Below, piece after piece: positions 6,522 to 15,511 of a stretch of 64,000 nucleotides of DNA (within the stretch, counting starts at the first letter, position 1; each line of letters begins with the position of its first letter). Source of the DNA: Carboxylicivirga mesophila (lineage in GTDB: Bacteria > Bacteroidota > Bacteroidia > Bacteroidales > Marinilabiliaceae); assembly GCF_018271975.1 (NCBI RefSeq), contig NZ_JAGUCN010000001.1, positions 62,001 to 126,000 of the forward strand, given 5' to 3'. The translations under genes and the position numbers were made by a program. The notes under the pieces were generated by a model. That model saw nothing but the letters and a program-made list of their open reading frames with translations, was not told the DNA's origin and ran no database searches.

Positions 6522-6749
6522 ATGAAAACAAGAATTGTTATAAATGCATTAAAACTAATTATTTTAGTCTTTGCTAGTATTGGATTTGTTGATATGGCAG
6601 AACTTTGTATTGAGAAGATTTGCTCAACCTTTAATATCTCATATTACGTTTCAACAAATGTTTATAGTATTTCAAAACTTATTGTTTTTCTCTTATTAAT
6701 TGTGATTTCGATTAAAGAAGGATTTTGGAAGAGAAGGTCTGTTTTCTAG
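6522..6749 (+). CDS. Small two-helix membrane protein, immunity candidate
   Basis: A 75-residue protein with two hydrophobic segments (about 8-28 and 48-65), a short loop with cysteines (ELCIEKICSTF) and a basic C-terminus (KEGFWKRRS). It starts 40 nt after precursor 3, beyond a stem-loop. Likely the immunity partner of precursors 2/3 by position; no family recognised. Confidence 0.65.
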   Translation: MKTRIVINALKLIILVFASIGFVDMAELCIEKICSTFNISYYVSTNVYSISKLIVFLLLIVISIKEGFWKRRSVF

Positions 6750-6788
6750 GTGTATTAATGAATTTAGTAACCTTCTATTATAATACTT

Positions 6789-6977
6789 ATAAAAAATAAA
6801 TTTTTCATCTCATTCTTGGGTGGTTTAATCTTCTATCTCGCTTTATTAATAATTAATAAAACACTTATCTGGCTTGATGTTAAGGATAACAACTATATAA
6901 TATTTCCCTATTGGGGATACATTGTATTGTTTATTGGCTTATTGATTTGGTTTCCTGTGAGAAAAAAGAAAGTTTAA
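6789..6977 (+). CDS. Small membrane protein lacking an AUG start (possible degraded immunity gene)
   Basis: An open frame of 62 codons starting at ATA 6789 and ending at TAA 6975-6977. It reads (I/M)KNKFFISFLGGLIFY..., two hydrophobic helices (about 5-24 and 41-56) and a basic end (VRKKKV), just like a normal small membrane protein except that the expected ATG is ATA. The only later alternative is TTG at 6816, which would cut into the first helix. It directly follows the candidate immunity gene at 6522. Either AUA initiation is used, or a G-to-A change inactivated the start. Confidence 0.4.
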   Translation: MKNKFFISFLGGLIFYLALLIINKTLIWLDVKDNNYIIFPYWGYIVLFIGLLIWFPVRKKKV

Positions 6978-7380
6978 CTTAAAGGGCGCCTTTCTATACA
7001 AATCCATTCGCGTTGTAATAGCGCTAACTAAATACCCATCCCAACAAAATTAAGCTATTAACCGACAATATGAATCCCCAACAATACACAATCAATCATC
7101 ATAATTATAAAATGATTCTGTGACACGATAAAGCCATTCTCCATGGTGATAAAATGAATTTTTGAGCTGATAAAGTGGATAATGGTGTCGATAAAGTCAT
7201 TAATCGACCCGCTAAAATGAATGTTTCAAAAGACAAGCTCAGAGTTCGTACCGATAAAATGAATAATTACCCCGATAAAATAACTAGTAAAAGCAATTAT
7301 ATCCTATTTCAGTGCTACAGAGCTAAGGCGATAGAGTTAGCACTATGAATAAACCAAATATTAACTTTAAACACTAATCC
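6978..7380. repeat. Intergenic region with interspersed-repeat remnant and 21-bp periodic array
   Basis: No intact gene. Position 7002-7095 is a diverged copy of the interspersed repeat at 10188 and 15537 (shared ATCCATTCGCGTTG, then CCATCCC, CCGACAA and CACAATCA in the same order). Position 7127-7294 is an eight-unit array: GATAAA or a variant starts at 7127, 7148, 7169, 7190, 7211, 7232 (degenerate GACAAG), 7253 and 7274, exactly 21 bp apart. Read in frame this gives D-K-hydrophobic heptads with two early stops, ending in TGA at 7348 or later, so it may be a decayed coding minisatellite or a protein-binding array. Confidence 0.6.
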
Positions 7381-8037
7381 ATGTCAAATTTTCAAAAACT
7401 ATCGGTTGACGAAAAAATTACCGATGTAGAGAAACGTTTCAACAACGTTAAAAGCAGTAAAGAAATTATGAGTCTGCTAACGGTCTTTAATATTGATGCA
7501 GCTTATCTGGACGAAGGCTTGCAAACTGTCACTAATGCGCGTGATGCCAGCAATACTCAAAAGAAAGAGTATAGCGAGCAGTACAACGCCACTAACGAGC
7601 GCGACAGTAAACTCGACGAGGTGGAAGAGATCTACAAAAAGACCGAAGGTATTGCCCGGATTGTTTTAGCAAACAATGACTTAAATACTTCGCTTAAAAT
7701 TGGTTTACCCTTGCCAGCCAAAATCAATGCCGGCATCGAACGCATGCGCTCGTTTTATGATGGCGTGCTGGGCGATGAACAGCTGCTGACTTTAATGGGC
7801 CGGTATAACCGGGGTGCTGAAGTATTGCAGGCTGAGCAGGCCCGGGTAATAGAGTTAATTGAGCTACAGGCCAGGCAGCAAAAAGAAACGGGCGAAGCAC
7901 AGCGTGCCACCCAGTTGCGAAACGACGCCGTTGAACAAATGATAGCCCGAAACAGGGAGTTAATTGCCCTGTTGAAACTGGCACTGGGCAAGCGCAACGA
8001 CCTGCTGGAGGTAGCGGGCCTGTTTGTTAGAAATTAA
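7381..8037 (+). CDS. Hypothetical coiled-coil protein
   Basis: A 218-residue soluble protein without signal peptide or membrane segment. It is rich in Glu, Gln, Lys and Arg and almost entirely helical, with coiled-coil-like stretches at about 55-90 and 145-200 (QARVIELIELQARQQKETGE). I recognise no family. The gene stands alone between repeat-rich intergenic regions, so context gives no functional hint. The coding sequence is well formed, with a higher GC third-position usage in its second half than the AT-rich peptide locus before it. Confidence 0.75.
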   Translation: MSNFQKLSVDEKITDVEKRFNNVKSSKEIMSLLTVFNIDAAYLDEGLQTVTNARDASNTQKKEYSEQYNATNERDSKLDEVEEIYKKTEGIARIVLANNDLNTSLKIGLPLPAKINAGIERMRSFYDGVLGDEQLLTLMGRYNRGAEVLQAEQARVIELIELQARQQKETGEAQRATQLRNDAVEQMIARNRELIALLKLALGKRNDLLEVAGLFVRN

Positions 8038-8184
8038 TAGGACAAATAAAAGAAATACAAGGGTTGCCATAATTTGCTTGGCAACTCTTTTTATGTATGT
8101 TTTTGTTTGCTTCAGCAGCCAATGTATTTTTAAGATTGAAATAACCATCTAAACAGCTTACTGTGCTTACGCGCATTCTAATTA

Positions 8185-8337
8185 GTGCTGGCCTTTGCAG
8201 GTCTGCTCATCATCCTTTGGGCAATTTTTGTTGCCAAAGCAGAAGGGTTGATGCCTGTCGGTTTATTACTGATTGCTATTTCGGCTTTATTATCCGCGGT
8301 GGCCATCTTAAAGAAATCATATAACAAAATAAGGTAA
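8185..8337 (+). CDS. Putative 50-residue two-helix membrane protein (GTG start)
   Basis: A short frame with GTG start preceded by an in-frame TAA. It has two hydrophobic segments (about 1-17 and 23-43) with an AKAEG turn and the basic end LKKSYNKIR. The pattern is that of a membrane hairpin, but there is no ATG, so it could also be the 3' remnant of a longer gene. No family recognised. Confidence 0.35.
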   Translation: MLAFAGLLIILWAIFVAKAEGLMPVGLLLIAISALLSAVAILKKSYNKIR

Positions 8338-8409
8338 TGGCATAAGTGGGCGTTAGAATGGATATCAAAATTTGAAAATACAGAATAATTAAACCTGACA
8401 AAGAAACTT

Positions 8410-8895
8410 ATGCGTATAACATGGCTTACTCGCGGTCTTTTCCTATTAAGGAGGCTGCACATCGTACAATTCATTCTGGTCTTTCTAATGTGCTTTTTCC
8501 TGCTCCAACTTATTTCATTTGCCTTTCCTGGTAATTGGGCTGACAACGCTGTGGTTAATGGCATGTCCGATAGCAAAAAGGTGGTCTTCGGCATATTTTT
8601 CGGACCATGGTTAGAAACCGTTATCTATCAATCACTCATAATTGGTGGTATTTGTTTTTTTATCAAACGGCCACGCTATAATTTTATCTTATCCATTGGG
8701 CTTTCTTCTATTCTTTTTGGATTATCGCATTGGTTTAGCGTGTATTATATTATTTGGGCCACTGTGGGGGGGGTGTTTATGGGTGTAGCATATTATGCAG
8801 CCCGCTATCGAACTAATTGGGCATTTATGCCGGTATTCATAATACATGCCACCTGGAACAGCATTGCGTTTCTGGCTGATTTGTTGACGCGTTAA
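8410..8895 (+). CDS. CPBP/Rce1-like intramembrane protease family protein
   Basis: A 161-residue membrane protein with about four to five helices. The CPBP (CAAX protease and bacteriocin-processing) motifs appear in order: a degenerate motif 1 PWLETVIYQ (Glu69), motif 2 FGLSHW (His107) and motif 3 IIHATWNS (His near 146, Asn near 150). Motif 1 normally reads EExxxR; here the second Glu and the Arg are replaced (ET...Q), so activity is uncertain. At 161 residues it is shorter than most family members. It lies 11 nt upstream of an aspartyl protease-PDZ gene, probably in one transcript. A link to the peptide locus 1.5 kb away is possible, as some family members give bacteriocin immunity, but unproven. 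Confidence 0.75.
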   Translation: MRITWLTRGLFLLRRLHIVQFILVFLMCFFLLQLISFAFPGNWADNAVVNGMSDSKKVVFGIFFGPWLETVIYQSLIIGGICFFIKRPRYNFILSIGLSSILFGLSHWFSVYYIIWATVGGVFMGVAYYAARYRTNWAFMPVFIIHATWNSIAFLADLLTR

Positions 8896-8906
8896 TAAAC
8901 TTTTAG

Positions 8907-10145
8907 ATGAAAAAATTCCTATTAATTAGTTTGGCCATTGTTTTGATGTTAACAGCAGGTGCTGTTGTGACATCCATTTACCAGATATTGTCACAGCATC
9001 ATAAGCTGGCAAAGGGCACATTAGCTTCCAAAGTGCTTTGCGATACCATTCCATTCTATTATTCCCCTTCAGGCCACATCTTAATCGATGCTCAAATCAA
9101 CGACAATGAAGAAGCTTATCCGTTTATATTGGATAGCGGAGCATCTAACATGTTGTTTAGCCATTTTACGGCTGGTAAGGATTTTGATAATAATGGTTAT
9201 GGTATTGGTATCGGTTCGGCGGAGAATGTCTTTGTAACCAAAATCAAAGGGATTGATTCGTTAAAAATTGGGGCATTGAAATTTATTGGGCTTAATGCCA
9301 AAGAAGCTGATTTCAATTTTGATTGTCAGCAACATGTGGCTGGTATAATCGGTACAGGCCTTATGCAGCATTTGGTATGGCAAATCGATTTTGAAAAGCA
9401 GATGATTATTGTAGCCAATAGCCTGCAGCAATTAAGTTTAAGTGATGATAGAATAGAAATACCATTACGCAGAAATAAATACAGTCATCATTTGCGGGCG
9501 GCGATAAAACTGCGGTACAATAAACGGCCTAAAGAAGTGTTGGTGGACCTGGGCAGTAACCGCACCCTGGCCATCAAGGAAAGCCTACTATTGAGTGACT
9601 CTATCCCTCTGTTGTCAAAAAGAATAGATGGGCAGGCGAGTAAAGGACTGGGAACAAAAGTGGATACCACTATCACTCATCATTATTACTTGCTGGATAG
9701 CCTGCTGTTTAGTGAGTCATCCTATCATGTTACCGATGTAACTGTGGGGGCTGGCTCCAAAAGTCTCAATTTATTAGGCTTGGGCTTCTTTACTAATTAC
9801 CGCACCACCATAAGCTGGCCCGATAATCTACTCATTCTGGAACCCTACACTACCCAGCCCGATTTTAATATTAACACCAGCGGTATGTCTGTTCAATATA
9901 ACGGCGTCACTCAGAAAGTGGAAATTGGAACAATAGCAGAGGATATGCCTGCAGCCAGGGCCGGTTTGACTGTTGGCACCGAGGTTATTTCGGTTAATGG
10001 GATGCCACTGGCCGACCTGGATAGTTACTGTGTATTTAAAAATACCAGTTTTGAAGGTGATACAGTAAGGTTAAAAGTTATAACTGATACGGGTGATATT
10101 CAGTCGTACAAATTGATTAAAACACCTGTTTTTGAGAGATTCTGA
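8907..10145 (+). CDS. Retropepsin-like aspartyl protease with C-terminal PDZ domain
   Basis: A 412-residue protein with an N-terminal signal or anchor (about 5-28). Two aspartyl-protease half-domains follow: the first has ILDSGASNMLF (Asp76), the second LVDLGSNRTLAI (Asp214), where the usual DTG reads DLG. A PDZ domain occupies about 325-400 (EDMPAARAGLTVGTEVISVNG). This architecture is common in Bacteroidota secreted or periplasmic proteases of unknown substrate. The last codons and stop fall in a roughly 35-bp repeat (GATTCTGACTATAGACTATT...) that recurs at 17611. Confidence 0.85.
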   Translation: MKKFLLISLAIVLMLTAGAVVTSIYQILSQHHKLAKGTLASKVLCDTIPFYYSPSGHILIDAQINDNEEAYPFILDSGASNMLFSHFTAGKDFDNNGYGIGIGSAENVFVTKIKGIDSLKIGALKFIGLNAKEADFNFDCQQHVAGIIGTGLMQHLVWQIDFEKQMIIVANSLQQLSLSDDRIEIPLRRNKYSHHLRAAIKLRYNKRPKEVLVDLGSNRTLAIKESLLLSDSIPLLSKRIDGQASKGLGTKVDTTITHHYYLLDSLLFSESSYHVTDVTVGAGSKSLNLLGLGFFTNYRTTISWPDNLLILEPYTTQPDFNINTSGMSVQYNGVTQKVEIGTIAEDMPAARAGLTVGTEVISVNGMPLADLDSYCVFKNTSFEGDTVRLKVITDTGDIQSYKLIKTPVFERF

Positions 10146-10471
10146 CTATAGACTATTCAGCCGTTTTTATCACTCCGCTATGTGCGCATCCATTCGCGTT
10201 GAAATAGCATAAAAAGTTTCCCATCCCTCAAATATCAATTTATTAGCCGACAAATGAGTCCTTAATAAAGCACAATCATGATCCTCCTTTACCTTGTGTT
10301 AGGGGTGCAATAAATCCCATTACTCACCCAAAAGTGCTTTATTATTAGTATGTTTATGTGGCTATTGTGCATAATAACGGCATGGTATATATAAGGGCGA
10401 TATAGAGGGTTGGTGTTTTTGTGTTTGGAAGTTATTAAGCATCAAATAAAAACTATTTAATATTTTGAACA
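10146..10471. repeat. Interspersed repeat, copy B, upstream of the LRR gene
   Basis: No gene. Position 10188-10363 (176 bp) is collinear without net gaps with 15537-15712 (constant offset 5349). It contains the core ATCCATTCGCGTTG and a perfect 10-bp inverted repeat AATAAAGCAC (10264-10273) / GTGCTTTATT (10334-10343), conserved in the other copy. Weaker similarity continues to about 10442. Both well-preserved copies end 100-120 bp before the start codon of a secreted-protein gene, so the element may carry a promoter or 5' regulatory sequence, or be a non-autonomous mobile repeat. Confidence 0.7.
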
Positions 10472-12629
10472 TTGAAAAAACTTAAATTATTAATACTGCT
10501 CATAAGTACGGGTTTTAATGTCTCTATTGCCCAAAGTTTTATCTCTAATGGGATTGCATATAAAATTACATCCACAGATGGTTCGTATACTGTAGAGGTA
10601 TCTAATAAAGAACCAAAATATTCAGGTACTGTTGTGATTCCTAATACTTTAATTCACGAAGGAAATACATATGCTGTAACTGCTATTGGTGACGAGGCTT
10701 TTATGGATTGCCGAAAATTATCAAAAATTGAAATCCCTGATAATGTTAAAACAATCGGTAATGATGCTTTTATATATTGCCATGAACTAGCTACCATTTC
10801 TCTAGGTAGTTCATTAACTTCAATTGGAGATAATGCCTTTAGATATTGCTATCTACTAAAAAGATATAACGATTCCCGATCAGGTTACATATATTGGAGA
10901 TTTGGCATTTCATAGCTGCAGCATTTTATCCTCAGTTCACATAGGAAAATCAGTAGAAACTATAGGGGCTAATGCATTTAGTGGTTGCAATGAACTTACA
11001 ACAATACAATTGCCAAATACAGTTAAATCGATTGGTGATGGAGCGTTCATGAATTGTGATAAATTGGCTTCAATAAGTGTTGGCAATTCTGTTGAAACAA
11101 TAGGTGATATGGCATTTTATAATTGTATTAATTTATCGAATATAACTTTGCCAAATACTCTCAAAAATTTGGGGGGCTCTGTTTTCTATAATTGTATTAT
11201 TTTAGAGTCAATTAATATTCCCGATCAAGTGCAGTCAATAGGATATTATGCCTTTGAGCGTTGTTCTTCTTTGAATTCTGTTACAATAGGTAGTTCTGTT
11301 AAATCCATTGGCCAGGCAGCTTTTAGTGAATGCGAGAAAATTAGTTCGCTAGTTATTCCAAATTCAGTAGAATCTATTGGTATAGGTGCGTTTGATCAAT
11401 GTACTAACTTAACTTCAATTGTATTAGGAAAGTCAATTACAAGAATTGGTCAAAATGCTTTCAGGGGATGTCATTCCATGCAAGAAATAACCTGCTATGC
11501 AATTGAACCACCAAGCCTTGACTGGTGGGTATTCACTGATGTATCTAAAACCATCCCGCTCTACGTTTTAAGGCCAAGTATTGATGCTTATAAAAGTGCT
11601 ACTGGCTGGAAAGATTTCACCAATATCCAATTTGAGATAATTAATGACAATGGAATTTTGTTTGTAATTAGTTCGATAGAACCCGGTGAGGTGATTGTTA
11701 TTGGCGCAGGTATTTCTGGCAAAATAGTTATATCATCTGAGATAGCGCACAAATACGACAACTTCAGAGTAGTATGCATCGAATCAGAAGCTTTTAAAGA
11801 TAACAACCAAATTGATGAAATAGTACTTCCGAATACTATCACAACAATTGAGGAACGAGCATTTTATAATTGTTATAATTTGGAAAAAGTTTCGCTCGGT
11901 AGCTCAGTTGATATTATTGGCGCGAGTGCTTTTGAAAAATGTAGTAAATTAACGTCGATTCAATTACCTGATCCCTTAGAGGAGATCGCTTACAATACAT
12001 TTAAAAACTGCTTAAGCCTAACATCCATTGAATTAAATAATTACCTAACTATTATTGGTAATTCTGCATTTGCAGGTTGTATTCGTATAAACACAATCGA
12101 AATACCTAATTCTGTAAAAAGTATTAAAGGGAAAGCATTTGAAGGTTGTATAGAACTAACAAATCTCACATTAGGTTCCTCTCTAAATAGTATAGGATAT
12201 TATGGATTCAAAAATTGCACTGGAATAAACTCTATTACCTGTTTGAGCATAACGCCTCCTATTTTATCTTCTGATGTTTTTGTTGGGGTTGATAAAACAA
12301 TACCTGTATATGTTTCTGTAGAAAGTTTAACAGACTATCAAAAAGCAGATCAATGGAAAGACTTTTTTAATATTAAAACAGGGATTGAATCGAATAACGC
12401 AATAAATTTTTCAGTATATCCGAATCCTGTAATAAACAGGTTAGTAGTAGATGGCATCTTTCCAGATACAAAGATATCAATTTATGATATGAGCGGTAAG
12501 CAAATCTATACCCGTACATCCAAAACTACAAAGGAACAAGTAGATTTTAGTAATTTTTATAAAGGGGTATACATTCTTAAAGTGGAAAAGAGTAGGAATA
12601 GAGGAGTAACTACAATATTAAAAAAATAG
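10472..12629 (+). CDS. BspA-type leucine-rich-repeat surface protein with T9SS tail, frameshifted
   Basis: A secreted protein of about 718 residues if one reading frame is restored. It starts at TTG 10472 with a signal peptide (KKLKLLILLISTGFNVSIAQ), followed by many LRR_5/BspA units (SIGDxAFxxCxxLxxIxLPNSV), a short 'TIPLYV' linker motif twice, a second LRR block, and a C-terminal type IX sorting domain (SVYPNPVINRLVV... YDMSGKQIY... FYKGVYILKV). The frame breaks at A5 10858-10862: with four A residues the text would read LLKDITIPDQ and continue into the second frame, which is otherwise open from ATG 10902. Result as written: a 147-residue fragment (10472-10915) and a 575-residue fragment. 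This could be a pseudogene, a homopolymer error or slippage control. Usually an adhesion-type surface protein. Confidence 0.85.
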
Positions 12630-12768
12630 TATCAAAGCAATATTTTGATAAGGATTAGTTGTGTAGTTATCCATGATAGCAGATTCATTTTCATAAAAAT
12701 GATGCTGGCCAACAATGGTTATAAAGTGAGCCGTTTCATATGGTTATTTAGTAGCTTCGGCGGTCATC

Positions 12769-12787
12769 GCCAAATCACTGATTTGGC
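12769..12787. terminator. Palindromic hairpin downstream of the LRR gene
   Basis: GCCAAATCA-C-TGATTTGGC, nine perfect pairs around one base, followed by CTTTTGAAA. It may act as a weak terminator 140 bp after the LRR stop. The 280-bp gap otherwise holds no gene that I can see. Confidence 0.3.
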
Positions 12788-12909
12788 TTTTGAAATGAAA
12801 AGTTAAAAACCAATACAGCGCTTTGGCTCCGTGAAGTTTGAAAGTGAACTGAGGTTAATCCTCACTTACGCGTAATTGCCAAGTTGTTATGGAACATTAA
12901 AAGACATCA

Positions 12910-13503
12910 ATGAATAAAGAAGAAAGTAAGAAAGTAAAAATCGTATTGATATCATTTTCTGTGATTCTACTTTTAATAAGTCCCATAATTTATAATTCCT
13001 ATGTCAGTCAGATCAAAATTGATGTTGTAAATGGCAATTATTCTGACTATGAAACAAGAGTAGAGAAATTGAATTTAGTGATTCAATTAAAAAAGAATGA
13101 TAATAACGCAAAGCATTTATTGATTCAAGAATTCTGCAGGAATAATAAGTTTCAAGAAGCATTAAATTACTTAAACAGTATCAGTACTTATGACAATATT
13201 CGTTTTTCAACAATTAAAGGAATGATATACGAACTTCAAAATAAGGAAGATAGTTCTCGATTCTATTATGAAAATGCACTCTTGTTATTTGAGAAAAAGA
13301 TGGAAGGGAAAGCCCAATTTAGTATTTACAGACTTAATATATTAATGTTGCTTAATAGATTTGAAACTGCCAATGAAGAGTTGAGTAAATATCAAATATC
13401 GAAGGACTATGATTCATTTTATGACACTTATAATCCCATAAACGAATTTGATAGACAACGGTTTATTAACTCGGAATTGGGTATGCCAAATCAATTAAAT
13501 TAA
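12910..13503 (+). CDS. Hypothetical membrane-anchored TPR-like protein
   Basis: A 197-residue protein with one N-terminal membrane helix (about 9-30) and a helical, tetratricopeptide-like outer part (FQEALNYLNSI... SRFYYENALLLF... RFETANEELSKY). No named family is recognised. It is a single AT-rich gene unit between repeat-containing spacers, with no obvious partner. Confidence 0.65.
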   Translation: MNKEESKKVKIVLISFSVILLLISPIIYNSYVSQIKIDVVNGNYSDYETRVEKLNLVIQLKKNDNNAKHLLIQEFCRNNKFQEALNYLNSISTYDNIRFSTIKGMIYELQNKEDSSRFYYENALLLFEKKMEGKAQFSIYRLNILMLLNRFETANEELSKYQISKDYDSFYDTYNPINEFDRQRFINSELGMPNQLN

Positions 13504-13851
13504 GAAACGCTCCCTAATAACTAAGCGTTCTGGCTGGTTGAAAACCAGAGTCTGAACGCGGTGTTGCCGACAACCGGGTAGAAATCACAGTCTATGGGAA
13601 TTGATATAAGTGAGGTGAGCCAGCAGATCAATCATCAGCTCAAAAAAGCCGGAAATCCCAGAGAAACATAATTATGAACCAGAATATGTGTTTGGAAGTG
13701 ATGATTGCGAAAACGACACCTCCTTTTTAATTATCAAAACTTAATCCTATTTTTAACTGATGACGCGGCAGCTTAAATGGTTTTTAGACAGACTGCCGTT
13801 ACCTGCCATTTGAATAAAGAACTGTATCCGATAATGAACTATAGAAATTGC
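13504..13851. repeat. Spacer with a composite hairpin and possible gene remnants
   Basis: Position 13525-13559 forms a two-level hairpin: outer GCGTTC/GAACGC and inner CTGGTT-gaa-AACCAG. A related sequence with degraded arms (CAGTCTGGTTAAAAACC...) recurs at 17563-17603. A 25-codon frame at 13594-13671 may be a remnant of a lost gene; I cannot identify it. The rest shows nothing recognisable. Confidence 0.45.
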
Positions 13852-14649
13852 ATGAAAACGACACTATTTTTAACCTTACTATTTTTATCAACGGCAATAT
13901 CATCCGGACAAGCAATTAAAATTGGATTTAAAGATTCGATTCAATCAAATGTGCTAAATGAAACCCGAAAGTTTATCGTAAAACTTCCAAGAGATTATAA
14001 TAACTCAGACAAATCCTATCCTGTACTTTATCGATTAGATGGAGATTTAGACACGTACACTGAGACTGTTGGGACAATCAATCGACTGGTTCATATGGAT
14101 GAATTAATACCAGACATGATTGTGGTTATGATTGAGAACACAAACAGGAATCGTGACATGATGCCGACAAATACAAGCTTTTTCACATCAAAGCCTGGTG
14201 CTGTCGATTTTAAAAAGTTTATAGAAAATGAATTGGTTTCACACATAAATAGTTCTTATCGAACAACTCATGAAAAACTTCTATGCGGACAATCATTAAG
14301 TGCAATATTTACCATATACTACTTCTTGACAAGCCCAAACTCATTTGATTCATTTATTGCATGTAGTGGTGGGTTTCCTGAGTGTGAAGAATATTTCATT
14401 GACCTAACAAATAATTACCTAAAAGTTGAGCAAGACAAGCCAACAAATCTTTTTCTAACGCATGGCATGACTGATTTCTTAGACCCAGAAGGAGTAATAA
14501 AAGAGCAACTTGTAGATTTTAGTCAAAGGCTTGAATCAAAAAACAATATATCTTGTAAATTAAAAATCTATGAAGACGAGGGACATGTTCCTTTTCAGAG
14601 TTTATATCATGGATTGAGATTTATATATACATCAAAAGATAGCAAATAA
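13852..14649 (+). CDS. Secreted esterase-D-like alpha/beta hydrolase
   Basis: A 265-residue protein from ATG 13852 with a signal peptide (MKTTLFLTLLFLSTAISSGQ). Family features: the start of the fold RKFIVKLPRDYNN...YPVLYRLDGD, nucleophile elbow GQSLSA (Ser148), and a C-terminal histidine in DEGHVPF (His245). The acid is probably one of the Asp residues near THGMTDFLD. The family (putative esterase, IroE/Fes/EstD fold) hydrolyses ester bonds of small acyl or siderophore substrates; the substrate here cannot be told. The frame is open upstream to 13777 but that stretch lacks signal-peptide character. Confidence 0.82.
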   Translation: MKTTLFLTLLFLSTAISSGQAIKIGFKDSIQSNVLNETRKFIVKLPRDYNNSDKSYPVLYRLDGDLDTYTETVGTINRLVHMDELIPDMIVVMIENTNRNRDMMPTNTSFFTSKPGAVDFKKFIENELVSHINSSYRTTHEKLLCGQSLSAIFTIYYFLTSPNSFDSFIACSGGFPECEEYFIDLTNNYLKVEQDKPTNLFLTHGMTDFLDPEGVIKEQLVDFSQRLESKNNISCKLKIYEDEGHVPFQSLYHGLRFIYTSKDSK

Positions 14650-14746
14650 AAACGGCAGGTATGTGTATAATGTATAGCGGGCCTAGCGGTTTTTGAGGGT
14701 GCCGATTCCTGCCTCGATAGTCTCGTCCTTTAAAAACTGAAAGATA

Positions 14747-15511
14747 ATGAAGCATCTAGTTTTGATTTTAGTGGGTATAACATTACTGTTTGGATGCCGG
14801 AATTCATCACAGGTCGTCAAAGAACCTTGGATTGAAAAACCTGTTGCATCATGGCCTGATTTTGCATTAACCAACCAAATTAGTTTCACCGACACAAGCT
14901 ATTCTGACATTGCCAACTCATTTCTCGTAAATACAGGCTATGACACCATTGGTGTTTCATGTAAACATCTGTTTATGGTTTTTGAGAATCAACTTGGATT
15001 AAGCAGTATTGATTTAGGGACCAAATTCAATTATTGGACGATGTACCCTAAAAATCACAAAGAAAAAACAGTGACGATAAAACAATTAATTAACAAAGAC
15101 CCAAACGAACAGATTGGTCAGTTTAATACCTTGAAAATACGTGACTGGATTATTTTTGAATTAGAAGATAACAGCAACCAGCTTTACCCATTGAAGATTA
15201 GATACTCACCTGTAAAAAGTAACGAGACAGTATATGCTGTTGGCTGGGGGTTAAAACAGAAAGACAATTCAAAACCTGCCCTAATAAAACTGCAATGCGT
15301 CAAAAACCTGGGAGACTATTTCTATATAAAACCATTCAAAACAGACACTCATCCGGCAGGAAGAAGTGGTTCTCCTGTAATTGATAAGAATGGGTACTTA
15401 GTTGGAATTGTATCAGGACAAGAAGGAAATCTGGGAGTAATAGGAGGGGTTAAGTATTTAACCACCATGTTAGACCAATATGGCATAAAACATAGAAAGC
15501 CCGGTCACTAA
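14747..15511 (+). CDS. Trypsin-like serine protease lipoprotein
   Basis: A 254-residue protein with a lipoprotein signal ending in LLFGC. Chymotrypsin-fold pattern: His in SCKHLFMV (near 70), the nucleophile Ser209 in AGRSGSPVID, and the following GYLVGIVSGQEG strand. The acid residue cannot be placed with certainty (ELEDN region, about 140, is a candidate). Expected at the outer or inner membrane facing the periplasm. It is a single-gene unit in the repeat-spaced accessory region. A GGCAGG/CCTGCC inverted pair lies in the 97-bp spacer before it. Confidence 0.7.
   Translation: MKHLVLILVGITLLFGCRNSSQVVKEPWIEKPVASWPDFALTNQISFTDTSYSDIANSFLVNTGYDTIGVSCKHLFMVFENQLGLSSIDLGTKFNYWTMYPKNHKEKTVTIKQLINKDPNEQIGQFNTLKIRDWIIFELEDNSNQLYPLKIRYSPVKSNETVYAVGWGLKQKDNSKPALIKLQCVKNLGDYFYIKPFKTDTHPAGRSGSPVIDKNGYLVGIVSGQEGNLGVIGGVKYLTTMLDQYGIKHRKPGH

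Noticed and set aside
7127-7294. Regularly spaced repeat resembling a CRISPR array
   Set aside because: The unit is only 21 bp with a six-base conserved word and no separate spacer; no cas gene is present.
8178-8594. Minus-strand frame of 138 codons
   Set aside because: It lies opposite the start of the CPBP gene and a small + strand frame, has no coherent domain or signal and looks like a shadow.
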